Shown here: positions 25,147 to 35,698 of the stretch, one piece after another | Numbering within the stretch: the stretch's first letter is position 1 | Layout of the letters: each line of letters starts with the position of its first letter | NCBI RefSeq assembly: GCF_009765755.1 | Contig: NZ_LMUV01000002.1 | Span: 846,493-910,492 of the forward strand | Direction: 5' to 3' | Source of the DNA: Rhodanobacter sp. L36 | GTDB lineage: Bacteria > Pseudomonadota > Gammaproteobacteria > Xanthomonadales > Rhodanobacteraceae | DNA: 64,000 bases | Translations under genes and position numbers: made by a program | Notes under the pieces: generated by a model | What the model was told of the DNA's origin: nothing | The model's input: only the letters and a program-made list of their open reading frames with translations | The model's database searches: none

Positions 25147-26082
25147 ATGCCATCCATGACCTTCCGCCGTCACCTGCTGCCCTTGCTCGCCACGCTCGCG
25201 TTGAGCGGCTGCTTCGGCCATACCAGACCCGTCATGCCCGACCCGGTGATTCCGCCGCGGGTCCCGGTGAAGTTGAAGATCGGTCTCGCACTGGGTGGCG
25301 GCGCGGCGAAGGGCTTTGCGCATATTGGCGTGATCAAGATGCTGGAGGCCAGCGGCATCCATCCGGATGTGGTGGCCGGCACCAGCGCCGGCAGCGTGGT
25401 GGGCGCGCTGTACGCCAGTGGCATGGATGCGTTCCAGCTGCAGGAAACCGCGTTCGGGCTGGACGAGTCGAAGATCCGCGACGTTCGGATTTTTTCCGGC
25501 GGGCTCGTGCAAGGGCAGGCGCTGCAGGATTACATCAACGAACTCGTGCATCACCAGTCGATCGAGCAGTTGAAGATGCCGTTCGCGGCGGTGTCAACCG
25601 AACTGGAAACCGGCACGCGCACGGTGTTCGTGCGTGGCAATACCGGGCAGGCGGTGCGCGCGTCGAGCAGCATCCCCGGCGTGTTCGAGCCTGCCGATGT
25701 GAGCGGCCGCCACTATGTCGATGGCGGCGTGGTCAGCCCGGTGCCCGTGGACGCGGCGCGCCAGCTTGGCGCGGATTTCGTGATCGCCGTGGACATCTCG
25801 ACCCGGCCCAGCGGCAGCAATCCGCGGGGCATGGTGAACATCGTCGGACAGACCATCGCGATCATGGGCCAGCAACTCGGCCGGCAGGAAATGGCGCGCG
25901 CCGACGTGGTGATCCGTCCGGATATCAGCGGCATCGGCCCGGCGGATTTCGAGCAGAAAAACCAGGCGATCCTCGAAGGCGAGAAAGCCACGCTCGCGGC
26001 GATACCGGCGATTCGCGCCAAGCTCGCGGCGATGGCCGCGGCACATCAATCATCGACTACACCGGCAACAGTCGCGCACTGA
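25147..26082 (+). CDS. Patatin-like phospholipase lipoprotein (RssA-like)
   Basis: 311 residues from ATG 25147; a start three codons on is also possible. Lipoprotein signal with lipobox LSGC at residues 20-23. The patatin domain follows: GGGAAKGFAHIGVIKMLE (oxyanion loop), catalytic serine in GTSAGS and catalytic aspartate in DGGVVSPVPV. Membrane-attached serine lipase using a Ser-Asp dyad; similar to RssA/YjjU-type proteins of unknown substrate. It starts about 130 bp after fbp in the same direction. Confidence 0.9.
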   Translation: MPSMTFRRHLLPLLATLALSGCFGHTRPVMPDPVIPPRVPVKLKIGLALGGGAAKGFAHIGVIKMLEASGIHPDVVAGTSAGSVVGALYASGMDAFQLQETAFGLDESKIRDVRIFSGGLVQGQALQDYINELVHHQSIEQLKMPFAAVSTELETGTRTVFVRGNTGQAVRASSSIPGVFEPADVSGRHYVDGGVVSPVPVDAARQLGADFVIAVDISTRPSGSNPRGMVNIVGQTIAIMGQQLGRQEMARADVVIRPDISGIGPADFEQKNQAILEGEKATLAAIPAIRAKLAAMAAAHQSSTTPATVAH

Positions 26083-26173
26083 TCAAGCGGCGGTTCGCGC
26101 GTCGTGCCGTCCTGCACTTGGCCGGCCCGGGCCATGGTTGTAGCGTGGGGGATTCCCTGCCTTGGAGTTCCTC

Positions 26174-28222
26174 ATGTCGAAGCGCTCGCGCATGCCTTTT
26201 CTGCTGCTGTTGGCCGTCGCGCCTTGCGCGTTCGCCGCATCGCCCACTGGCGATCCGCGCATCGAACAACTCCTGACGCAGCTGAGCAAAACGCAACCGG
26301 TCGAAAGTGTCGCGATCTCTCCCGACGGCCAGCACCTCGCTTGGGAAACGCGACGTGACGACAAGGTTGTCATCGAGGTTGCCGACATCGATGGCAGCCA
26401 TGTGCACACACTGGGCAACGCGGAAAGCGGGACGAGTTGTCGCCAGTTCGGCGCGACGTGGTCGCCCGATTCGAAACACATCGCGATGGTCGCGAGCTGC
26501 GACACCGACGTCACCAGCACCAAGGCGATGCAGAACGACATCGTGCTGGCCGATGCGAGCGGACATGACGCACCGACGCGACTGGCGCAACTGAAAGGTT
26601 ACGTGCGCTCGCTGCAATGGACGAACGACGGCCAGTCGATCGGCTTTCTCTATGTACCCGGCGCTACCCGTCGTGCCAGCGCGACGGCCGCGGCCAAACC
26701 CGCAGCCGGCGAAGTGGGCGTGGCCGGCCTTGAGATCCAGCGGGTGGCGAGCATCGACGTGGCCGGCGGCACGCTGCACGTGCTCACGCCAGCGAACCTC
26801 TACGCCTATGAATTCGCCTGGTCACCGGACGGTTCGCGCATCACGTACACCGCGGCGCAACCACCAGGCGACAACAACTGGTGGATCGCCAAACTCTACG
26901 TGCAGCCGGCAATGTCGGATGCGGCATCCGCGGTGCTGGTCGATCCGACAAAGGCTGGCAGCGGTTCGATGCGCGGCCTGCAGATCGCACTGCCACGCTG
27001 GTCGCCGGATGCATCGCGGATCGCCTTTATCGGTGGACTGATGAGCGATCAGGGCGCCACCGGCGGTGACTTGTATGCGGTGTCGACGCAAGGTGGCGCG
27101 CCAACCCATCTCACGCCCGGCACGCATGTCACGCCGGCGTGGTTCCAGTGGACCGGCGCGCAGCAGATGCTGGTGATGCAGGTCGCGAACGGACAGAGTC
27201 AGGCCGCGTTCTATCGCGTTGATGACGCGAAGGCAACGCCGGAACGCGCGCTGTTCACCGTGCCTGCGGAGATGGATGACGGCACCGCCGAAATGGCCTT
27301 GTCGCTCTCCGCCGATCACCAGCGCGTCGCTTTTGTGCAGAAGTCGTATGCCGACGCGCCGGAAGTCCATGCCGGCGTGCTTGGCAATCTGCCGCCGCCA
27401 GCCGTCACCCATTTCAACACCGCACTGAAACCGGCCTGGGGCAAGGCCGAATCGGTGGAGTGGAACAACGAAGGTTTCCACGTGCAGGGCTGGTTGTTGT
27501 ATCCGGCGGACTACGACGCAAAAAAATCGTATCCGATGATCGTGGCCGTGCATGGCGGTCCGTCGAGCGCGGTGATTCCCAGCTGGCCGAGCGCGGGTTA
27601 CGGCAGCGCGCCGCTCTCGGCGATGGGCTATTTCGTGTTCATGCCCAACCCGCGCGGCAGCTTCGGCCAGGGCGAGAAATTCGTGCAGGCCAATCGCAAG
27701 GATTTCGGTTACGGCGACCTGCGCGATGTGCTCGCCGGCATCGACGCGGTGGAGAAGAAAGTGCCGGTGGACGACAAGCGGCTCGGCCTCACCGGTTGGA
27801 GTTACGGCGGTTTCATGAGCATGTTCGCGCCGACGCAGACGCAGCGCTTTCGCGCGGTGGTGGCGGGTGCGGGCATTTCCAACTGGCAGAGTTACTACGG
27901 TGAGAACCTGATCGACCAGTGGATGCCGCCGTTCTTCGGCGCCACCGTGTACGACGACCCGGCGGTGTATGCGAAGAGTTCGGCGATCAACTTCATCAAG
28001 AAGGTGAAGGCACCCATGCTGATCGTGGTCGGCGACCGCGACGCCGAATGTCCTGCGCCGCAATCGTTCGAGATGTGGCACGCGCTGCGTGCGCAGGGCG
28101 CGACCACGTCGCTGGTGGTGTACCCGAACGAAGGACATCACTTTGCCGATCCGGGGCACGAGCGCGATGTGTTGACGCGCGCATTGGCCTGGTTCGGCCG
28201 CTACCTGCCCGCGTCGAACTGA
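26174..28222 (+). CDS. Secreted S9-family peptidase (prolyl-oligopeptidase-like)
   Basis: 682 residues from ATG 26174, with GGAG upstream. Signal peptide (LLLLAVAPCAFAA). An N-terminal beta-propeller (repeated SPDGxxxAW blades between residues 40 and 370) gates a C-terminal alpha/beta-hydrolase with nucleophile GWSYGGF (Ser about 543), acid GDRDAE and histidine in NEGHHFADPG. These dipeptidyl-peptidase-like enzymes are abundant in xanthomonads and cut oligopeptides in the periplasm. A terminator follows at 28239. Confidence 0.93.
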   Translation: MSKRSRMPFLLLLAVAPCAFAASPTGDPRIEQLLTQLSKTQPVESVAISPDGQHLAWETRRDDKVVIEVADIDGSHVHTLGNAESGTSCRQFGATWSPDSKHIAMVASCDTDVTSTKAMQNDIVLADASGHDAPTRLAQLKGYVRSLQWTNDGQSIGFLYVPGATRRASATAAAKPAAGEVGVAGLEIQRVASIDVAGGTLHVLTPANLYAYEFAWSPDGSRITYTAAQPPGDNNWWIAKLYVQPAMSDAASAVLVDPTKAGSGSMRGLQIALPRWSPDASRIAFIGGLMSDQGATGGDLYAVSTQGGAPTHLTPGTHVTPAWFQWTGAQQMLVMQVANGQSQAAFYRVDDAKATPERALFTVPAEMDDGTAEMALSLSADHQRVAFVQKSYADAPEVHAGVLGNLPPPAVTHFNTALKPAWGKAESVEWNNEGFHVQGWLLYPADYDAKKSYPMIVAVHGGPSSAVIPSWPSAGYGSAPLSAMGYFVFMPNPRGSFGQGEKFVQANRKDFGYGDLRDVLAGIDAVEKKVPVDDKRLGLTGWSYGGFMSMFAPTQTQRFRAVVAGAGISNWQSYYGENLIDQWMPPFFGATVYDDPAVYAKSSAINFIKKVKAPMLIVVGDRDAECPAPQSFEMWHALRAQGATTSLVVYPNEGHHFADPGHERDVLTRALAWFGRYLPASN

Positions 28223-28238
28223 TCGCCTGAGTTTTCGC

Positions 28239-28269
28239 AAACCGCCGGCGTTCGCGTCGGCGGTTTTTT
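28239..28269 (+). terminator. Rho-independent terminator after the S9 peptidase gene
   Basis: AAACCGCCG and CGGCGGTTT arms around a short GCGTTCGCGT loop are followed by a run of Ts. Placed 17 bp after the peptidase stop; a strong simple terminator. Confidence 0.85.
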
Positions 28270-28290
28270 CATGCCTGCCACAGGTCATGC

Positions 28291-28326
28291 TTGACATCGT
28301 CCAAGTGTATTGATGTACTGATACAC
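28291..28326 (+). promoter_or_regulatory. Promoter and operator of the GntR gene; message probably leaderless
   Basis: A consensus -35 TTGACA (28291-28296) with a -10-like TGTACT 17 bp later (28314-28319). A 22-bp palindrome, GTGTAT (28305-28310) to ATACAC (28321-28326), covers the -10 and ends directly before the ATG at 28327. YtrA-type GntR proteins repress their own promoters through such GTGTA/TACAC dyads. The predicted transcription start would fall at or beside the ATG, leaving no room for a ribosome site. Confidence 0.7.
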
Positions 28327-28713
28327 ATGGACGCATCCTCGTTGACCATTCACCCGGCTTCCGCCGAGCCGATCTACCGGCGGATCGTCGAGCAGCTGCG
28401 GCGCATGATCGCCAGCGGCCAGATCGCCACCGGCGAACCGCTGCCCTCCGTGCGCGAAGTCGCGGGGTTCCACGCGATCAACCCGATGACGGTGTCGCGC
28501 GCGTACGGCATTGCCGAAGCCGAAGGCCTGCTCGAACGCCAGCGCGGCAAGGGCATGGTGGTCGGTGCGACACGCAAGACCGTGCAAAGCGAAAGCCAAC
28601 GCATGGCGCTGCTCGAATCCTCGATGCAGGCACTGGCGCGACAGACGCGCGAACTCGAACTGCCCGCCACGTCGGTACTGCGACGTCTCGGCAAATTGCT
28701 CGGGGAGCGTTGA
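28327..28713 (+). CDS. GntR-family regulator, YtrA subfamily
   Basis: 128 residues from ATG 28327. Winged helix: PIYRRIVEQLRRMIASGQIATGEPLPSVREVAGFHAINPMTVSRAYGIAEAEGLLERQRGKGMVV, then a short C-terminal helix without the large FadR/HutC ligand domain, which defines the YtrA group. These regulators control adjacent ABC transporter genes, often in response to cell-envelope stress. An ABC ATPase fragment indeed follows 131 bp downstream. Confidence 0.92.
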   Translation: MDASSLTIHPASAEPIYRRIVEQLRRMIASGQIATGEPLPSVREVAGFHAINPMTVSRAYGIAEAEGLLERQRGKGMVVGATRKTVQSESQRMALLESSMQALARQTRELELPATSVLRRLGKLLGER

Positions 28714-28844
28714 GATGTTGATCGAACTTCGCGCCTCAGTGCCGTGCATGCCGATCGACCATCCATCGCGCGGTGCAGGCGATCGCTTTGCGTCGCCAGA
28801 CATTCGGAATGACCGAAAACGGTCTTCCCTGAAGGAGAAACTCC

Positions 28845-29213
28845 ATGAACGCCGTGCTTGAAAGAATCGTCGATGCCGATGTCGCGCCGCTCGCGGTGCG
28901 AGGTCTGGTCCACTGCTACGAAGGCAGTAACGTGCTCACCGGCGTCGACCTGACGCTGGAGCCGGGTAGTGTGCTCGGCTTGATCGGCCGCAACGGCGCC
29001 GGCAAGTCCACGTTGATCCGCGCCATGCTCGGACTTTTGAAACCGTTGAGTGGCGAGGCGCGCGTATTCGGCGAGCCTGCGCTCAAACTTGACGACAACG
29101 CCAAGGCGCGCATCGCCTATGTGCCTCAGCAACCCGAGGCGCTGGCGTGGCTCACTGCGCAACAAATGCTCGATTACGTCGGGCGTTTCTATCCACGCTG
29201 GGACAACGCATGA
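28845..29213 (+). pseudogene. Truncated ABC-transporter ATP-binding protein (YtrB/YhcG-like)
   Basis: 122 residues from ATG 28845, with a perfect AAGGAG site. Walker A GLIGRNGAGKST (residues 45-56) and the Q-loop region AYVPQQPEALAWLTAQQML are intact, but the protein ends at YPRWDNA, before the LSGG signature, Walker B and H-loop that follow in complete homologues of about 230-300 residues. No continuation appears in the other frames, so this looks like an internal deletion, not a frameshift. The stop overlaps the next ATG (ATGA), giving the remnant an operon-like appearance. It cannot hydrolyse ATP as it stands. Confidence 0.75.
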
Positions 29214-29554
29214 AATGGATTTCGACCAGTGCGCTGCAGCGCGAATTCGGGTTGACGCGGGTACAGGCGACAGGCGTCATCACTGAGCAGACCAAACAGA
29301 TGTCCCTCGGTTGGCACTGGCGGAACGCGCTGCTTTTCTGCGTTGCCATGCTCGGGTTTTACTGGATGATCATCGGCGCAAAATCGATGGTCACTTCTAC
29401 CCATGGCTGGCGGCTTCTATTGCTCGAATTGCCGGGTTGGCTGATCTACTGTTGCGCCCTTTTCGTATGGCCACGGCTGGCCGCTGCACATGCCATCCGC
29501 ACAGCGGCAGCCGCCCTGGCCAGCGAACGCGCAGGCGGCGCGAACGCTCCATAA
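29210..29554 (+). CDS. Small two-helix membrane protein coupled to the ABC remnant
   Basis: 114 residues from ATG 29210, overlapping the truncated ATPase stop by 4 bp. An N-terminal amphipathic stretch (MKWISTSALQREFGLTRVQATGVITEQTKQM) leads to two membrane helices (WRNALLFCVAMLGFYWMIIG and LLLELPGWLIYCCALFVW) and a basic/alanine tail. Not a typical ABC permease (too short). Family not recognised. Either a genuine third operon gene or the downstream side of the deletion that shortened the ATPase. Confidence 0.6.
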   Translation: MKWISTSALQREFGLTRVQATGVITEQTKQMSLGWHWRNALLFCVAMLGFYWMIIGAKSMVTSTHGWRLLLLELPGWLIYCCALFVWPRLAAAHAIRTAAAALASERAGGANAP

Positions 29555-29581
29555 CCGCGGCGTCTGCCTGTATTACCTGCT

Positions 29582-30691
29582 TCAGAACAACTCGCCTTGC
29601 GGCGAGGGCTTGCGCGGCGGCACGAAGCATGATGTGTCGAGTCGCAGATCACGCGCCCAGCCGAAGCCGTGCCTGCGGCTGGCGACATCGAAGCGGCGAC
29701 GCAGCAGATCGGCGAACACGCCCTGCCCGCGCATGCGTGTGGCAAAGTTGCTGTCGTAGTCGAGACCGCCGTTCATCTGTTGCACCAGACTCATGACGTG
29801 CGCGGCGCGCTGCGGCGCGTGCAATGCCAGCCATTCGCGGAACAGTTGCTTCAGCTCGTGAGGCAGTCGCAAGGTGGTGTATCCGGCGCAGCGCGCGCCG
29901 GCATCGGCGGCCTGCTCGAGCACGGCTTCCATGTCGCGATCGTTCAAGGCGGGAATGATCGGCGCCACCAGCACGCCAACCGGCACGCCGGCATCAGCCA
30001 GCGTGCGAAGCGCCTTGATGCGTCGATGCGGCGCGCTCGCGCGTGGTTCGAGTTTCGCGGCGAGGTGGTTGTCGAGCGAGTTGATCGAGATGAACACCTG
30101 CACGAGTTTCTTGCGCGCCATCGGCACCAGCAGATCGAGGTCGCGTTCAACCAGAGCGTTCTTGGTGACGATGGTGCACGGGTGATCGCATTCGGCGAGC
30201 AGCTCGAGCGCGGCGCGCGTCAGACGCCACTGCTTTTCCACCGGCTGGTACGGATCGGTGTTGCTGCCGATGTTGATCGCACTGACCACGTAATTCGGCT
30301 TGGCGAGTTCCGCACGCAGCACCTCGGCGAGATTGGATTTCGCGCGCAGGCGGGTTTCGAAATCCAGTCCCGGCGAGAGATTGAGATAACCGTGCGACGG
30401 GCGCGCATAGCAGTAGATGCAACCGTGCTCGCATCCGCGGTACGGATTGATCGCCGCGCTGAAGGCGATGTCCGGCGAGTCGTTGCGGCTGATCACGCTG
30501 CGCGCGCGTTCCTCGGTAACTTCGGTACGGGGGCGCGGCCTTTCTTGATCGAGCAGTTGCGACGACCAGCCATCGTCTTCGGCATGATGACGAATGCTTT
30601 CGAAACGACCTTCGGGATTGGACGCGGCGCCGCGTCCCCTGATGGGTCGCGCCGGTTCAACAGTCGCAGTGGGCGGAAGATCGTCATCCAT
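29582..30691 (-). CDS. PA0069-family radical SAM protein
   Basis: 369 residues from ATG 30691 (the frame is open upstream, but similarity starts near MDDDLPPTATV). Radical SAM cysteine motif CEHGCIYC binds the 4Fe-4S cluster; it is followed by NLSPGLDFETRLRAKSNLAE, INIGSNTDPYQPVEK and IVTKNALVERDLDLL. This is the SplB-like/PA0069 group, related to spore photoproduct lyase but found in non-sporulating bacteria; the substrate is unknown. Convergent with the small membrane gene ending at 29554 and divergent from the gene at 30819. Confidence 0.92.
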   Translation of the reverse strand: MDDDLPPTATVEPARPIRGRGAASNPEGRFESIRHHAEDDGWSSQLLDQERPRPRTEVTEERARSVISRNDSPDIAFSAAINPYRGCEHGCIYCYARPSHGYLNLSPGLDFETRLRAKSNLAEVLRAELAKPNYVVSAINIGSNTDPYQPVEKQWRLTRAALELLAECDHPCTIVTKNALVERDLDLLVPMARKKLVQVFISINSLDNHLAAKLEPRASAPHRRIKALRTLADAGVPVGVLVAPIIPALNDRDMEAVLEQAADAGARCAGYTTLRLPHELKQLFREWLALHAPQRAAHVMSLVQQMNGGLDYDSNFATRMRGQGVFADLLRRRFDVASRRHGFGWARDLRLDTSCFVPPRKPSPQGELF

Positions 30692-30818
30692 CGGCGAAGT
30701 TTGACGGGGCGACGTCTCAGCCGCAGCGACATGCTTGTGCCGGCCCGTTGGCACGGCGCTATGATGCTTTCGACTGGCGCCACGGGGGTGGCGGCAGCGC
30801 CGCGAATCGAGGTCCATC

Positions 30819-31034
30819 ATGCGTTGGCTTCTGCTGATCCTGACCCTGTTTGCCTTGCTGCTGGCGTTTACCCGGCACACCGGTGGCGCGATGGCAGGGT
30901 GGCTGTTTGTCGGCATGACCGGAGCGATCGTCACCGGGGTCGCTTTCGCACAGGCGCGGATCGAGGCCGGCTCGCGTGAGAAAAATCTTTCGGATTATGA
31001 ATTGATGCGCCTGCGCGAAGGCAAAGAACCTTGA
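30819..31034 (+). CDS. Small inner-membrane protein
   Basis: 71 residues. Two hydrophobic helices (LLLILTLFALLLAF and GWLFVGMTGAIVTGVAFA) and a charged cytoplasmic-looking tail (ARIEAGSREKNLSDYELMRLREGKEP). No family recognised. Codon composition is in keeping with the neighbours, and it sits alone in divergent orientation to the radical SAM gene. Confidence 0.65.
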   Translation: MRWLLLILTLFALLLAFTRHTGGAMAGWLFVGMTGAIVTGVAFAQARIEAGSREKNLSDYELMRLREGKEP

Positions 31035-31128
31035 TCACAACCGTTTTACATCAGAATGCCGACTCTACGAAGGGCGCGGTTCGGGGCACGCGCTGCTGGT
31101 TATCGCCTCGCCCTCAGAGGAGTTCGTG

Positions 31129-31389
31129 ATGACTGCTACCGGCTTGATCATTTTTCTGCTTATTGGTGCGATTGCCGGCTGGCTTGCCGGACTGATCGTG
31201 CGAGGCTTTGGCTTTGGCCTGCTCGGCAACATCGTGGTCGGCATCATCGGCGCGTTCCTCGCCGGATGGTTGCTGCCGATGCTCGGCGTTAGCTTCAGTC
31301 TGGGCAGCCCCATCGTTACCGAAATCGTCTACGCCATGATCGGCGCGATCGTCCTGCTGGTGATTATCGGCCTGATAAAACGCGCCTGA
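31129..31389 (+). CDS. GlsB/YeaQ/YmgE-family stress-response membrane protein
   Basis: 86 residues from ATG 31129, with GAGGAG upstream (GTG one codon earlier also possible). Three glycine-rich hydrophobic helices of the transglycosylase-associated type: IFLLIGAIAGWLAGLIVRG, GLLGNIVVGIIGAFLAGWLLP and VYAMIGAIVLLVIIGLIKRA. Family members are small stress-induced inner-membrane proteins of unknown mechanism. Followed by a strong terminator. Confidence 0.9.
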   Translation: MTATGLIIFLLIGAIAGWLAGLIVRGFGFGLLGNIVVGIIGAFLAGWLLPMLGVSFSLGSPIVTEIVYAMIGAIVLLVIIGLIKRA

Positions 31390-31406
31390 GTTGTCGCGAC
31401 ACACGA

Positions 31407-31437
31407 ACGCAGCGGCGTGATGCCGCTGCGTTTTTTT
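31407..31437 (+). terminator. Rho-independent terminator after the GlsB-like gene
   Basis: ACGCAGCGGC (31407-31416) pairs with GCCGCTGCGT (31422-31431) around a short loop and is followed by seven Ts. Eighteen bp after the stop codon. Confidence 0.9.
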
Positions 31438-31609
31438 GTGCTCGACGAGCGACGCGTTTGAAGCGTGACGCGCGGAAAATCATCTACCGACGCGCGCGCC
31501 GATGCGCTAAGACGAGGCATTGCGATCACGCTAAACTCGAAGTTTCCCGATCGCCGGGCATCGATGCCTGCCGCGACTGGATCTCCCTTCGAGCCTGCAG
31601 GAGTACGCC

Positions 31610-33550
<1,941 letters not shown>

Positions 33551-33680
33551 CGATATCGACGTCCAAACCGTGGCGGCCGCGGTTGATCGATACACCTGTT
33601 TTTATTTGGGTTGCGAGTTCGAATGCGATGTATCGATGGGCGCGGCGAGTCGTGCTTGCGCGAGTGGTGAGCGCGTACAC

Positions 33681-34346
33681 ATGAGCCATGAGGAATGGCC
33701 AGCCATTACAACGACTGTCGCAGATCCCGCGGCGATCGCAGGCGGACTGGGCAAAGACGAAATTCATATATGGAAGCTCGTCTACGACCCGGCGACGCGA
33801 CGGGCGCCGCTGCTTGCACTGCTGGCTGCGTACATGGGTGTTGAAGTTGGCGACGTCACATTGATCGAAGGAGAGCACGGTCGACCTGCGCTGGCGGCCG
33901 GCCATGGTTCCTCCGTCGATTTCAACTGGTCGCACAGCGGTGACCGCGCAGTGGCCGCCATGGGTCATGGGGTTTCGCTCGGTATCGATATCGAGCACGT
34001 TCGTGCGCGGCCTCGTGCGTTGGAAATTGCGGAGCGTTATTTCAGCCACACTGAATTTGCTGCGCTGAAATCGGTTCCGCCGGAGCAACGAAGCGCAGCG
34101 TTCCTGGACATCTGGACGGCCAAAGAGGCCGTGCTGAAAGCATTGGGACGCGGCATCGCGTTCGGGCTTCATCGCCTGGACATATCCGTCGATGACGGAC
34201 AGCCGAGGCTGCGTCGCCTCGAAGGCGAAGATGTCGCAGACTGGAACTTGCAGCGAATTCCGGTGGAAATCGGGAGCGTCACGACGCTCGCCTGGCGCGG
34301 CGCAATGCGACGCTGCCGGATTTTCTCGCTTGCCAACGCCGGTTGA
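33681..34346 (+). CDS. 4'-phosphopantetheinyl transferase (Sfp/AcpT type)
   Basis: 221 residues from ATG 33681; the frame is open a further 111 bp, but the upstream residues look non-coding. Transfers phosphopantetheine from CoA to acyl- or peptidyl-carrier proteins. The two magnesium/CoA motifs are visible: SLGIDIEHV and FLDIWTAKEAVLKALGRGI, with VDFNWSHSGDRAV before them. Size matches Sfp/HetI-type enzymes, which serve secondary-metabolite or pigment carrier proteins; no such synthase is in the window. Followed 81 bp on by pdxJ. Confidence 0.9.
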   Translation: MSHEEWPAITTTVADPAAIAGGLGKDEIHIWKLVYDPATRRAPLLALLAAYMGVEVGDVTLIEGEHGRPALAAGHGSSVDFNWSHSGDRAVAAMGHGVSLGIDIEHVRARPRALEIAERYFSHTEFAALKSVPPEQRSAAFLDIWTAKEAVLKALGRGIAFGLHRLDISVDDGQPRLRRLEGEDVADWNLQRIPVEIGSVTTLAWRGAMRRCRIFSLANAG

Positions 34347-34427
34347 TCAGCGCAACGTTTGCGGCCTGATCCAGCGACGACGCGCGCATTTGCTAACCAA
34401 TCCATCGCACGAGACTTCTGTACCGCC

Positions 34428-35171
34428 ATGACCTTGCTCAGCGTCAACGTCAACAAGATCGCCGTCCTGCGCAACTCGCGCGGCGGCAAAGACCCGGATA
34501 TCCGCACCGCTGTCGAAACCTGCATCGAAGCCGGATGCGGCGGAATCACGGTGCACCCGCGTCCCGATTTGCGGCATGTCCGTCCTGACGACGTTCGAAC
34601 CATTGCCGGCATGCTGCGTGGGCGCGTGGAATTCAATATCGAAGGCAATCCGTTCGCCGGTCCTCGAGGCGACTATCCCGGACTGATCGCTCTCGCCAGG
34701 GAAGTGCGCCCGACGCAGATGACGCTGGTACCGGACGGCGATGGTCAGATCACTTCGGATCACGGCTTCGACTTGGAGCACGACATCGTGAAATTGCGAC
34801 CGCTCGTTGATGAGCTGCTCGCACTAGGTTGTCGGGTCAGCCTGTTCGTGGATGCTGGAGCAACCGCTTTCGATTCTGTCGCCGCCATTGGTGTGCAACG
34901 CATCGAAATTTACACCGGGCCTTATGCGGAGGCCTTTGCCGATGGCCGCGCGGAACCTGCCCTCGCTGCTTGCCTGGAAACCGCACGAAGGGCGCAACAC
35001 GCGGGCCTTGCGGTCAACGCCGGGCACGACTTGAGTCAAGCCAATCTCGGAACGTTCAAGGCTGCCATTCCTGGTCTCGCAGAAGTCTCCATCGGACATG
35101 CGCTGATTGGCGAAGCGCTCTACGATGGTCTGTCGATGACGGTGCGCAACTATTTGCAGATATTGCGATGA
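34428..35171 (+). CDS. pdxJ: Pyridoxine 5'-phosphate synthase
   Basis: 247 residues from ATG 34428. Condenses 1-deoxyxylulose-5-phosphate with 3-amino-2-oxopropyl phosphate in vitamin B6 synthesis. Conserved blocks: [42 protein letters not shown] and [12 protein letters not shown] (phosphate-binding end of the TIM barrel). Placement next to exbD2 and gyrB is the same as in Xanthomonas. Shares a bidirectional terminator with the convergent tonB operon. Confidence 0.96.
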   Translation: MTLLSVNVNKIAVLRNSRGGKDPDIRTAVETCIEAGCGGITVHPRPDLRHVRPDDVRTIAGMLRGRVEFNIEGNPFAGPRGDYPGLIALAREVRPTQMTLVPDGDGQITSDHGFDLEHDIVKLRPLVDELLALGCRVSLFVDAGATAFDSVAAIGVQRIEIYTGPYAEAFADGRAEPALAACLETARRAQHAGLAVNAGHDLSQANLGTFKAAIPGLAEVSIGHALIGEALYDGLSMTVRNYLQILR

Positions 35172-35228
35172 CGTTCTTGAGAACCTGATCGATTGGTGCA
35201 TCAGGGTTTTGCCTCGCCAACTAGCCTG

Positions 35229-35257
35229 AAAAAAAGCCCCGCACTGCGGGGCTTTTT
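35229..35257. terminator. Bidirectional terminator between pdxJ and exbD2
   Basis: AAAAAAGCCCCGC-ACT-GCGGGGCTTTTTT: an 8-bp GC stem flanked by As on one side and Ts on the other, so it can end transcription of both convergent genes. Confidence 0.92.
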
Positions 35258-35283
35258 TCATAACTCACCAGCGCGTCAATCGA

Positions 35284-35694
35284 TTACTGCGCTTCGTTGA
35301 AACCTATCTTGACCAGGTTGTAGCTCTTCGCATCGGCCAGCACCCGTGCAACATACTGATAGGCAACCGCGTCGTCCGCTGAAATCTGGATTTCTGGCTG
35401 ATTGCCCAACGGCTGTTGTCCGATCACGGCCAACTGAGCTTTGAGGCCCAGTTCGTCGACGGGCGTGTCATTCCAATAGAACGCTCCAGCCTGATCGATC
35501 TTCAGGCGAATCGGATCCACAGGATTGGTGGGTGGCTGTGGATTCGGATTAGGCTGCGGCAGGTCGACCTTGATCTTGAGCGCAGGGATCGGCGCGGTAA
35601 TCATGAAGATGATCAGCAACACCAACATCACGTCCACCAGCGGCGTGACGTTGATTTCGGACATTGGCCCGGTGGTTTTGGCAGCAAAAGCCAT
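35284..35694 (-). CDS. exbD2: Biopolymer transport protein ExbD (second copy, ExbD2)
   Basis: 136 residues. Single N-terminal transmembrane helix after the conserved MSEINVTPLVDVMLVLLIIFMITAP, carrying the protonatable aspartate essential for proton-driven energisation; the rest is periplasmic. Partner of TonB-ExbB. It differs from ExbD1 in the proline-rich linker PQPNPNPQPPTNP. In Xanthomonas campestris the homologous second ExbD is known to be dispensable for iron uptake but needed in other functions. Last gene of tonB-exbB-exbD1-exbD2. Confidence 0.92.
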   Translation of the reverse strand: MAFAAKTTGPMSEINVTPLVDVMLVLLIIFMITAPIPALKIKVDLPQPNPNPQPPTNPVDPIRLKIDQAGAFYWNDTPVDELGLKAQLAVIGQQPLGNQPEIQISADDAVAYQYVARVLADAKSYNLVKIGFNEAQ

Positions 35695-35698
35695 CAGG

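Noticed and set aside
28715..28861. 48-codon frame between the GntR gene and the ABC ATPase
   Set aside because: It starts right after the GntR stop but has no independent ribosome site, no recognisable sequence, and runs into the ATPase gene in another frame.
29669..30979. 436-residue plus-strand frame antisense to the radical SAM gene
   Set aside because: Shadow of the opposite strand; the radical SAM protein has its cysteine motif and conserved blocks.
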